Assembly (NCBI GenBank): GCA_000824785.1
Contig: CCNB01000004.1
Location: forward strand, 355,900-419,899
Direction of reading: 5' to 3'
Source: Mesorhizobium plurifarium
Lineage (GTDB): Bacteria; Pseudomonadota; Alphaproteobacteria; Rhizobiales; Rhizobiaceae
Length of the DNA stretch: 64,000 nucleotides
Shown here: one piece after another, positions 10,246 to 16,810 of the stretch
Layout: each line of letters starts with the position of its first letter
How positions within the stretch are numbered: the stretch's first letter is position 1
The notes under the pieces: model-generated
Databases searched by the model: none
Seen by the model: only the letters and a program-made list of their open reading frames with translations
What the model was told of the DNA's origin: nothing
Made by a program: the position numbers and the translations under genes

Positions 10246-10920
10246 TCAGAATTCAAACGCGTGAGCACGTTCGAAGCCCGGTAGTGGCTTAATTGCCGCA
10301 TTAAAGGCCCGCCTGCCGGTTACAACCCCCCCTGCTTTGAAAAACAGCCGGGCCACGCCAGAGTTGCCCCGTCCTTCGACCGCAACCAGGCGTCCATCTT
10401 CCGCAAGCTGGTCGAGCAAGGCCTGCGGCACTTCCTCGACACTGCCGCCGATGAAGATGACGTTGTAGGGGCCCTTGGCGGCATGCCCCTGCGGCAGCGG
10501 CCCGGTGATGACCGTGACGTTCTGGCAACCGAGGGTGGAAAGCGTGGATTTGGCGGCCTCCGCCAGCGCGGGATCGCTCTCCAGCGCCACCACGGACCGC
10601 GCCAGCCTGGACAGCAATGCGGCGGAGTAGCCGGTGCCGCAACCGACATCGAGCACCGAATCGCTCGCGTCGATCTCGGCCAGCTGCAAAAGCTTGGCGA
10701 GCGGAGACGGCTCCATCAGGTATCGCGCGCCGCCGCCATTGGCGCCGTTGGAAATGCGGATGTCCTCATCGATATAGGCCAGATCCTGCTGTCCGGCACC
10801 GACAAAGGCCTCGCGCGGAACGGTCAGCATCGCTTCGATGAGCGGCGCGCTGGTGACATCGGTTGTGCGGATCTGGCCGTCGACCATCTTCACGCGGCGT
10901 TCGGAGAAATCAGCGCTCAT
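10246..10920 (-). CDS. pcm: protein-L-isoaspartate O-methyltransferase family protein
   Basis: 224 residues. The PCMT family repairs isoaspartyl residues in damaged proteins by SAM-dependent methylation. The sequence shows the N-terminal family block (RRVKMVDGQIRTTDVTSAPLI, then VPREAFV and AYIDEDI) and the SAM-binding motif VLDVGCGTGYSAALLSRLA around residues 82-100. Start set at the ATG at 10920 (MSADFSERR), since the upstream open frame runs through the tRNA-Cys gene. In alphaproteobacteria this paralogue sits next to tolC and may not be a true repair enzyme; the C-terminal half is less conserved than in E. coli Pcm. The gene lies directly downstream of tRNA-Cys on the same strand. Confidence 0.85.
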   Translation of the reverse strand: MSADFSERRVKMVDGQIRTTDVTSAPLIEAMLTVPREAFVGAGQQDLAYIDEDIRISNGANGGGARYLMEPSPLAKLLQLAEIDASDSVLDVGCGTGYSAALLSRLARSVVALESDPALAEAAKSTLSTLGCQNVTVITGPLPQGHAAKGPYNVIFIGGSVEEVPQALLDQLAEDGRLVAVEGRGNSGVARLFFKAGGVVTGRRAFNAAIKPLPGFERAHAFEF

Positions 10921-11012
10921 GTCCCAACAATCCGCTCCCCGCGCCAGGCACGCGGCCAAAACTTCGACTGGAACCCCGCTCCGGCGCGATTGCGCTGGAG
11001 CCCGCAAGCATC

Positions 11013-11086
11013 TGGAGGCCTCGCCCGGAATCGAACCGGGGTGCAAGGATTTGCAGTCCTCTGCGTAACCACTCCGCCACGAGGCC
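11013..11086 (-). tRNA. tRNA-Cys (GCA)
   Basis: On the minus strand the gene begins GGCCTCGTGGCGGAGTGG and ends with an encoded CCA. The acceptor stem GGCCTCG pairs with CGAGGCC, the discriminator is U, the anticodon loop contains GCA (GACTGCAAATC), and the T-loop GGTTCGATTCC is canonical. It is 74 bases long including CCA, with no intron. Confidence 0.97.
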
Positions 11087-11250
11087 TCGCAATGCTCCCG
11101 GCGTTCCGAGCGAACTCATTATGTTGACGCTCAAAGGTCGTCAAGCGCCCGCGCGTCATTCCCGACGCTTTCGCATGGAGCGGCCAAAGTGGTGATTACC
11201 AATCGGTTGTCGGGGGCGCGGCATCGCCGCGGCGCAGCCGCCCCTGTCCC

Positions 11251-11511
11251 TCAGTCGGGCCGGCGCCGGCGCTCCCACCAGACGACGAAACGCCGCCGGT
11301 GGCGTCGGATCATGGCGAATTCATAGGACAGAACCAGGAGACCGAGCGGGACCATCCAGAAACCGAGAATCGGCAGAAAGCCCAGGAGTCCGCCAAGGGT
11401 AAGCAGCATGCCGATCGCGATTCGCCAGCCGCGCGAGCGCGGCATGGTGAACTCGCGGCCGAAGACCGAAATCTTGCGCGCCGGGGTGCTGTCGTCGTCA
11501 GCTGCCGTCAT
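11251..11511 (-). CDS. small membrane protein, possibly PGPGW-like
   Basis: 86 residues. It has two hydrophobic segments (WRIAIGMLLTLGGLLGFLPI and FWMVPLGLLVLSYEFA, about 29-48 and 51-66) joined by a short GFLP turn and followed by a very basic tail (IRRHRRRFVVWWERRRR). Topology and the turn resemble the PGPGW family of small inner-membrane proteins, but the PGPG core itself is not visible, so this is only a suggestion. The function is unknown. It is monocistronic, between the two tRNA genes. The codon pattern and charge distribution make it a believable gene. Confidence 0.65.
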   Translation of the reverse strand: MTAADDDSTPARKISVFGREFTMPRSRGWRIAIGMLLTLGGLLGFLPILGFWMVPLGLLVLSYEFAMIRRHRRRFVVWWERRRRPD

Positions 11512-11665
11512 CCAAAATCAAATCCCATCTGCGGTCCATGCCATTTCAATGCGATAGCCGGCCGCTTTGTTTCGCGCCGATGTGAAGCCCTTCATATGTG
11601 TGTGCGCCGAAACGATGCCACATATAGCCGCATTAAAAACTGGAGAAAAATTGCGAATTGCTGCT

Positions 11666-11694
11666 TTGCAAAGCGGAAAGGTGTTTGCTATAGG
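11666..11694 (+). promoter_or_regulatory. promoter of tRNA-Asn
   Basis: TTGCAA at 11666-11671 and TATAGG at 11689-11694 are separated by exactly 17 bases and lie about 30 bases upstream of the tRNA-Asn gene. Each matches four of six positions of the sigma-70 consensus. Confidence 0.6.
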
Positions 11695-11721
11695 CTGCGC
11701 CACTCACGTCAGAGCCTCCGT

Positions 11722-11796
11722 TCCCCGGTAGCTCAGTGGTAGAGCAACCGGCTGTTAACCGGTTGGTCGCTGGTTCGAATCCGGCCCGGGGAGCCA
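11722..11796 (+). tRNA. tRNA-Asn (GTT)
   Basis: 75 bases including an encoded CCA. The acceptor stem TCCCCGG pairs with CCGGGGA, the D-loop region is AGCTCAGTGGTAGAGC, the anticodon is GTT (GGCTGTTAACC), and the T-arm is TGGTTCGAATCCGG. No repeat of its 3' end was found downstream, so it does not show the direct attachment-site duplication of an integrated island. Confidence 0.97.
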
Positions 11797-12043
11797 AGTT
11801 TTTCAAAAGCATATAGATTTCACGACCAGCCGTCGCGACTTGTCGGCTAGGCCGGTCTTGGCTCGTTGCGGACTTGAGCCGAGCGTCCTCCGTTTGTATG
11901 GCGATAACCTTTGATCGGGCTGATAAGCTCGATCTCAGCCGGAGCGTTGCGAGCCTTGTTGGTCAGGCCCGGCGTGACTGGTTCTACCCCGCCAGCCTTG
12001 CCGGGCCGCTTGTCTTCAAGTGAACGGCTGCCGTCGTCGCTGG

Positions 12044-12211
12044 CTAGGGCTCGTCCTCTTCGATCCCGATGCTTTCCCCGTCTCCATGGACCTTGTTCCG
12101 ATCCCAGTCGTTGGTCTTGTCGGGGGTTCTGGCAGCAGCATCTCGGGTTTCGCGCTGCTTGTCTTTGCGTGGCTTGGGACCGGGCAGGTCGCGCGATGAC
12201 TTAGGTTCCAT
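12044..12211 (-). CDS. small hydrophilic protein of unknown function
   Basis: 55 residues, starting MEPKSSRDLPGPKP and ending GESIGIEEDEP. It is strongly charged (basic first half, acidic end) with the segment NDWDRNKVHGDG in the middle and no hydrophobic segment. A possible ribosome site (AGGGATA) lies about nine bases upstream of the ATG. Its composition is that of the small stress- or DNA-associated proteins often seen in rhizobia, but no family could be named. The evidence is a clean frame with sensible composition. The surrounding DNA contains no other strong gene on this stretch, which supports it. Confidence 0.45.
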   Translation of the reverse strand: MEPKSSRDLPGPKPRKDKQRETRDAAARTPDKTNDWDRNKVHGDGESIGIEEDEP

Positions 12212-12621
12212 TGAGCTTATCCCTACGTCCGAACAGAACTGCCAACGATAACCGGGCCCGAATGTTCCTGTTGTGGGACGGCGCCATCCGATCGCAAGCG
12301 TTTATCGCGGCCTGCCAGGCGTACCGGCTGGGGGCGGCGCAGGGCTTGGAAGCGATGCGGTTAGGGAAAGGCAGCTCGCTTCCACTGCTCGCCGTCACCG
12401 TCGCTCGACGATTCCAGCAACGCAGTACAATCGATCACATCGTGAAACTGGGCAGTTGGGTCAAACCGAAGGCCGCAGCCGTAAGATCGCAGGTATCGCA
12501 GCCCTTTCATTTTTTGGAGCCTCGCCTGGCGTTCCTCTTCGCCCGGCAACGGTCGATTTGGGTTTTTGTCCTTTTCCATCAGAGACTGCATGGGCAGCCC
12601 CTCCGCCAGTTTCAATCGTAA
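12211..12621 (+). CDS. doubtful open frame, N-terminal part protein-like
   Basis: 136 codons from a TTG. The first 55 residues look protein-like (RTANDNRARMFLLWDGAIR, then AFIAACQAYRLGAAQGLEAMR), and the TANDNR stretch resembles the start of small rhizobial proteins. The second half has the composition of an antisense frame to the minus-strand frame at 12361-12699. It may be a broken gene whose intact form ended near residue 55-60. The TTG start would abut the start of the divergent 55-residue gene, which leaves no room for promoters. Treat as a possible remnant. Confidence 0.25.
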   Translation: MSLSLRPNRTANDNRARMFLLWDGAIRSQAFIAACQAYRLGAAQGLEAMRLGKGSSLPLLAVTVARRFQQRSTIDHIVKLGSWVKPKAAAVRSQVSQPFHFLEPRLAFLFARQRSIWVFVLFHQRLHGQPLRQFQS

Positions 12622-12699
12622 CTCAACGATCCTATCGCTCGCCCTGCGACCAGCATCATCCATTTGCATGCCAATGCCTCGATCAGGGCTGATAGACAC
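12361..12699 (-). CDS. hypothetical protein, uncertain
   Basis: 112 codons from a GTG, or 100 from the ATG at 12663. It is hydrophilic, with a helical N-terminal part (RASDRIVELRLKLAEGLPMQ), a charged middle (EKDKNPNRPLPGEEERQARLQK) and a tail with no recognisable motif. No family is recognised. It overlaps the doubtful plus-strand frame, and at most one of the two is real; amino-acid composition favours this one. There is no clear ribosome site. Confidence 0.35.
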   Translation of the reverse strand: MSISPDRGIGMQMDDAGRRASDRIVELRLKLAEGLPMQSLMEKDKNPNRPLPGEEERQARLQKMKGLRYLRSYGCGLRFDPTAQFHDVIDCTALLESSSDGDGEQWKRAAFP

Positions 12700-13073
12700 A
12701 CCTTACGAATCGGTAAGGAAGGCGTCCTGCATTCGGATGACGGACTGCTTTAGCGCACATTGATATAAATTCAGCGTTGCCAGTGCGGGCGTATGTTTTT
12801 AGTCCAACGCCCCGCCGACCGGCCCGGCAGCCTTCCTGAGCTGGCTTGCCGGGCCGCTCGCTTCACGGGCGCCGCTTCCCCCGTCATGGGCCCAATCATC
12901 ACAGTCATTGGGCGGCCATCGCAATTCGCCAATCTTGCGACTGGCATTTCTCTTGCCCATGAGTTGAAGCGAACAAGGGAAAGAACGACGTTAGGCCCAA
13001 CGCAATGGGCATTCAGTCCAAATTGCCGGTCTCCACGACGCCAAATAACCTTGCGAACGGAAGGCAGGGGCAC

Positions 13074-13262
13074 ATGGCGGGAAAACGGGCGATTGCAGTC
13101 AAAGATTGGTCGTGCGCCATGAGCGACGAGATTGGCCGCGTGGTCTTGGCCATAAACTCGACCGAAGGCGAAACGACCTATGTTCTTATGACAATCTTCC
13201 AGGCGGCAAAGATGGCCCAGGAGCTACGGTCGCCAAAGATGGTCCCCCGATACGACATGTAA
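13074..13262 (+). CDS. small hypothetical protein
   Basis: 62 residues from the ATG at 13074, which has a good ribosome site (GGAAGGCAGGGG). The core IGRVVLAINSTEGETTYVLM followed by TIFQAAKMAQEL reads as a beta-strand and helix, typical of a small folded protein. The C-terminus is PKMVPRYDM. No family is recognised. The open frame extends upstream to 13005, but the ribosome site decides for 13074. Confidence 0.5.
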   Translation: MAGKRAIAVKDWSCAMSDEIGRVVLAINSTEGETTYVLMTIFQAAKMAQELRSPKMVPRYDM

Positions 13263-13754
13263 CCATCTCCGGCGAAGACACTGAGCAGCACATGAGTGGG
13301 GAAATCGGAGCCGGCGGTCGGTGCCCGCATGGCGCCCTATTCAGGCGGCCTCATTTCTTCCCACTATTCCGCCCCCTTGCAGCCGGCTACATTAGCTCCT
13401 GCTGCGCTAGGCCGCGACTGGGGGATGGCTTGGGGAAATACGAGGGCGCCAATCAGGCCGATCGTTGGCGAAAACGGATGAGACAAGGTCGCCGCTGGCG
13501 CCCGTCCGCAAACATGGTGATTTGGACGTTGATCGTGCTTGCGATGACAGTCTCGATCGCGCTGATAGCGCATAAAGCTGGTCGGCTCGGCTAATCGAAG
13601 AAAAAGAGCCCAGACAACCGCTACCTCCCAATCCCGCATGGGCCAGATTCCCTTACCCATTGCACCGGCGAATTTTGCTTTGCGGCCTGGCCGCCCTGCC
13701 TTAGCCTTCCTCCGCAACACCTTGCCGACAAGCCGATAGCCGGACCTTCATGCC
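13263..13754. other. gene-poor stretch before the catabolic region
   Basis: About 490 bases with no convincing gene. A 38-codon frame at 13478-13594 (plus strand) would encode one membrane helix (IWTLIVLAMTVSIALIAH) with a basic start, but it lacks a ribosome site and is not called. Nothing else was seen. Confidence 0.4.
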
Positions 13755-14831
13755 GTGCCTCTGAAAGCCACCGCCCATATCGAGGCCATGTCCGCTTTCG
13801 CGCTGGCGAATTTCGGCGGTTACGACCGGCCGACGCTGGCCCAGAACGAGAGCGCCTTCCTGCCCAGCCCCAAGGCGATCGAAGCCGGCCGGGACGCCGT
13901 GGCGCGCAGCCATCTTTATCCGGACCCGGACTGGACCTTGCTGCGCGATGCGATAGCAAAAACCTATGCGGTCGAGCGCGATCTTATCCTGTGCGGCGCG
14001 GGCTCGATGGAGCTGATCGCCTGCACCATCGCGGCCTTCGCCGGTCCCGGCACGGACGTGCTCGGCACGGACTATGCCTATAATTTCGCCGCCTCCGCAG
14101 CCGCGCGTGTCGGGGCGACCTATGTCAAGGCGCAGGAGCGCGGCTTTGAGGTCTCGATCGACGCCGTGCTGGCGGCGCTCACGCCGGCGACGCGCATCGT
14201 CTTCGTCTGCAATCCGGGCAACCCGACCGGCACGCGCATCAAGAACGCGGAGCTGCTGCGTCTGCGCGCGGCTCTGGCCGGCGACGTTCTCCTGATGATC
14301 GACCAGGCCTATGGCGAATTCGACGACCAGGATCCGCAAGCCGTCTTCGCGCTGGCCGGGCGCGGCGACACCGTCGTCCTGCGCAGTCTGTCCAAGGCCT
14401 ACGGCCTGGCCGGCGCGCGCGTCGGCTGGGGCTTGTTCGCGCCCCAGATCGCCGCCGAAGTGCGCAAGATGCAGAATTCCAACCAGGTCTCGACGGTCAG
14501 CCTCGCCATGGCCGTCGCGGCCATCGAGGACCAGGCCTATACGCGCGCGATCGTGACGCGCACCGCCGACATTCGCGACCGCTTCGCGCAAGGTTTGCGG
14601 GCGGCCGGATACGAGGTTCCCGAGAGCCGGACGAATTTCGTGCTGGTGCGCTTTGCTGACGCCGCGGCGGCGACAACGGCCGACAATGCTATGCGCGGCG
14701 CCGACATCATCGTGCGCGGCCTCGCCGGTTACGGCCTCACCGATTGCCTGCGCATCACCGTCGGGCCGCAGGATGTCATGGATCGCACGCTACGCATCCT
14801 GACCGCCCTGCGCGACCGGCAATGCTGGTAA
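13755..14831 (+). CDS. HisC-like class I/II aminotransferase
   Basis: 358 residues from a GTG; the ATG at 13788 is an alternative start. It is a PLP-dependent aminotransferase of the histidinol-phosphate type. The motifs NPGNPTGT (about 153-160), IDQAYGEF (182-189) and SLSKAYGLAGARVGWG with the PLP lysine at 214 are all present, as is the C-terminal TNFVLVRF. No his genes are adjacent. The next gene, 22 bases on, is a PuuE-like hydrolase, so the enzyme more likely transaminates an amino acid made in catabolism than serves histidine synthesis. The true substrate is unknown. It opens the catabolic region after the gene-poor stretch. Confidence 0.85.
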   Translation: MPLKATAHIEAMSAFALANFGGYDRPTLAQNESAFLPSPKAIEAGRDAVARSHLYPDPDWTLLRDAIAKTYAVERDLILCGAGSMELIACTIAAFAGPGTDVLGTDYAYNFAASAAARVGATYVKAQERGFEVSIDAVLAALTPATRIVFVCNPGNPTGTRIKNAELLRLRAALAGDVLLMIDQAYGEFDDQDPQAVFALAGRGDTVVLRSLSKAYGLAGARVGWGLFAPQIAAEVRKMQNSNQVSTVSLAMAVAAIEDQAYTRAIVTRTADIRDRFAQGLRAAGYEVPESRTNFVLVRFADAAAATTADNAMRGADIIVRGLAGYGLTDCLRITVGPQDVMDRTLRILTALRDRQCW

Positions 14832-14853
14832 GGGCTCCATCCGAGGGGATTTC

Positions 14854-15771
14854 ATGACGTCAGACGAGCCGTATCTGCCCGCCCGCGATTTCATCGGCTA
14901 TGGCGAGCGGCCTCCGCGAGCAGAGTGGCCGGGTGGCGCGAAGCTGGCGCTCAACATCGTCGTCAATTACGAGGAAGGTGCCGAATACTCGATCGGCGAA
15001 GGCGACGGCGTTTCCGAAACGATCCTGTCCGACCTTGCCGTGTCGCCGGCCGTGCCCGGCTTGCGCAACCGCAACATGGAATCGCTTTACGAATACGGCT
15101 CGCGCGTCGGCGTCTGGCGGCTGATCTCGCTGTTCCGGGACAAGGGCGTCACCCCGACCTTCTACATTGTCGGACGCGCACTGGAGCTCAATCCGGCCGC
15201 CGGCAAGGCGATCGCCGCGCTCGGCAGCGATATCGTCTGCCATGGCTGGCGCTGGATCGACTACGCGCCGCTCACCGAAGAGGAAGAGCGCCAGCATATC
15301 GCCATGACGGTGGATACGGTGCGGAGCATCACCGGCATCGATCCGCTGGGCTGGTACACGGGCCGGCCAAGCCTCAACACGAGACGGCTGGTCGCCGAGC
15401 ATGGCGGCTTCCTGTTCGACTGCGACGACTACAATGACGACCTGCCCTATTTCGTCGATGTCGGCGCCAAGCGGCACCTCGTCGTGCCGCACTCTTTCGA
15501 CAACAACGATAGCCGCTTTTCGCGCGGTTCAGGCCTGGAGACGGGCAGCCAGTTCTTCGACTATGTCAGCGACGGTGTCGACTGGCTGCTGAAGGAAGGC
15601 CAGAAGACCCCGCGCATGATGACGGTGTCGCTGCATTGCCGGCTGGCAGCGCGTCCCGGCCGCATGATCGGGCTGGAACGCTTCCTCGACAAGGTCACGT
15701 CCAACCCCGACATCTGGGTCTGCCGGCGCTCCGACATCGCCCGCCATTGGCTGGACCGCTTCGGCGGCTAA
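14854..15771 (+). CDS. PuuE-like polysaccharide-deacetylase-fold hydrolase
   Basis: 305 residues. It closely follows PuuE, the cofactor-independent allantoinase of Pseudomonas, and cyclic-imide hydrolases with the same fold: an RDFIGYGERPPRAEWPGGAKLAL start, MESLYEYGSRVGVWRL, CHGWRWIDY, GWYTGRPSLNTRRLV and a C-terminal SLHCRLAARPGRM. These are the NodB-type barrel motifs adapted for ring amides. A role in opening an allantoin- or hydantoin-like ring is therefore likely. No urate oxidase, HIU hydrolase or OHCU decarboxylase gene accompanies it, so classic purine use is not shown. A ribosome site (GAGGGGAT) precedes the ATG. It is co-directional with the aminotransferase. A second, more divergent copy lies at 44023-44955. 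Confidence 0.85.
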   Translation: MTSDEPYLPARDFIGYGERPPRAEWPGGAKLALNIVVNYEEGAEYSIGEGDGVSETILSDLAVSPAVPGLRNRNMESLYEYGSRVGVWRLISLFRDKGVTPTFYIVGRALELNPAAGKAIAALGSDIVCHGWRWIDYAPLTEEEERQHIAMTVDTVRSITGIDPLGWYTGRPSLNTRRLVAEHGGFLFDCDDYNDDLPYFVDVGAKRHLVVPHSFDNNDSRFSRGSGLETGSQFFDYVSDGVDWLLKEGQKTPRMMTVSLHCRLAARPGRMIGLERFLDKVTSNPDIWVCRRSDIARHWLDRFGG

Positions 15772-15831
15772 GCCCAGCCGTCGGTAGTATGATTCGCTGG
15801 CGAGCCAGCTTCTGCGGCTCGCCGGTGAACA

Positions 15832-16734
15832 TTACTTGTTTGGCACTTCATAGACCTTGCCGTGCCATGGCGCGGCGTCGATCTGGTCGAGCGCCATCAC
15901 GTAAAGCACCTTCTCGTCCGGCCCGAAGGCGAAGTTCGGCATGGAAGGCGACGGCACCGAGAGCGTGCGCAAGAGCTTGGCGTCCTTGTCGACGACGATG
16001 ATCTTGCCCGGCGCATCGAGCGAGCGCGGGCTCTGGCCGATATACATCTCGCCTTCCTTGTCCATCTTGATGCCGTCGGGCCAGATGTGCGGCTGGTTCG
16101 GGAAGAGATCGTCGAGCCGCAGGAACACGCGGCGATTGCTCAGGCTGTGGTCGGACGAAACGTCGAATTCGATGATCCTGTTGTCCTCGGTCTCGACCAG
16201 ATAGAGTATCTTGCCGTCATTCGACATGACGAGGCCATTGGCATTGTGCAGGTCGCCGGCGACTTTCTTCACGCTGCCGTCCTCGCCGATGTAATAGGCC
16301 GAGGCATCGATCAGCGGGCCGCCCTTGCCCGAACCGGTGAAATAGACGCCGCCATCCTTGTCGGGCGCGAAATCGTTCGGTCCGCTGAACGGCCTGCCGT
16401 CCGTATCCTTGTCATAGGCCGGCAGTGTCTTGCCGTCGGCCGAGATGCGGCCGATCGTGTTGTTGTCGTAGCAGGTGACGAGGAACTCACCCTGCGTCGT
16501 CGGCAGAACGGCCGAGGGACCGCAGCCGTCCATCTTCCAGAAAATGTCGTTCTTCTTGCCGTCCCAGACGGTCACCGTGCCGCGGCCATATTCGACGTAG
16601 AAGAGCTTGTCCTGATACCAGATCGGACCTTCGGCGAACCACGCGTCGTCATTGACCACCTTGACGTCGGCCGCCTGCGCGGCGGACGCCAGAACCAGGG
16701 CAAGCATCGTGCCCAGCAAATGCCGTTTGATCAT
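15832..16734 (-). CDS. SMP-30/gluconolactonase/LRE family protein, periplasmic
   Basis: 300 residues. A clear signal peptide (HLLGTMLALVLASAAQA, cleavage before ADVKV) places it in the periplasm. The rest is a six-bladed propeller sequence of the SMP-30 lactonase type: WFAEGPIWYQDKLFYVEY, SGPNDFAPDKDGGVYFT, NANGLVMSNDGKILYLVET and PDGIKMDKEGEMYIG, which carry the Asn and Asp metal ligands. Such proteins hydrolyse sugar or other lactones. The start at 16734 is fixed by the signal peptide and AGGGGAA six bases upstream; the open frame continues 46 codons further without sense. It lies 76 bases downstream of the dimethylglycine-dehydrogenase-like gene and probably belongs to the same transcript. 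Confidence 0.85.
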   Translation of the reverse strand: MIKRHLLGTMLALVLASAAQAADVKVVNDDAWFAEGPIWYQDKLFYVEYGRGTVTVWDGKKNDIFWKMDGCGPSAVLPTTQGEFLVTCYDNNTIGRISADGKTLPAYDKDTDGRPFSGPNDFAPDKDGGVYFTGSGKGGPLIDASAYYIGEDGSVKKVAGDLHNANGLVMSNDGKILYLVETEDNRIIEFDVSSDHSLSNRRVFLRLDDLFPNQPHIWPDGIKMDKEGEMYIGQSPRSLDAPGKIIVVDKDAKLLRTLSVPSPSMPNFAFGPDEKVLYVMALDQIDAAPWHGKVYEVPNK

Positions 16735-16810
16735 GCGATTCCCCTTTTTGTTTTGGTTGGTTAAGGCCCTTCTTTGAATCCGAATGTCCGCCGCTGGATG
16801 GCCAATGCGG

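Noticed and set aside
11722..11796. tRNA-Asn as integration site of a genomic island
   Set aside because: No duplicate of its 3' end and no integrase gene were found in the window.
12771..13122. Overlapping open frames on both strands of about 100 codons
   Set aside because: Neither has protein-like composition or a ribosome site; they are chance frames.
13478..13594. 38-codon frame with one membrane helix
   Set aside because: No ribosome site and no family resemblance; too weak to call a gene.
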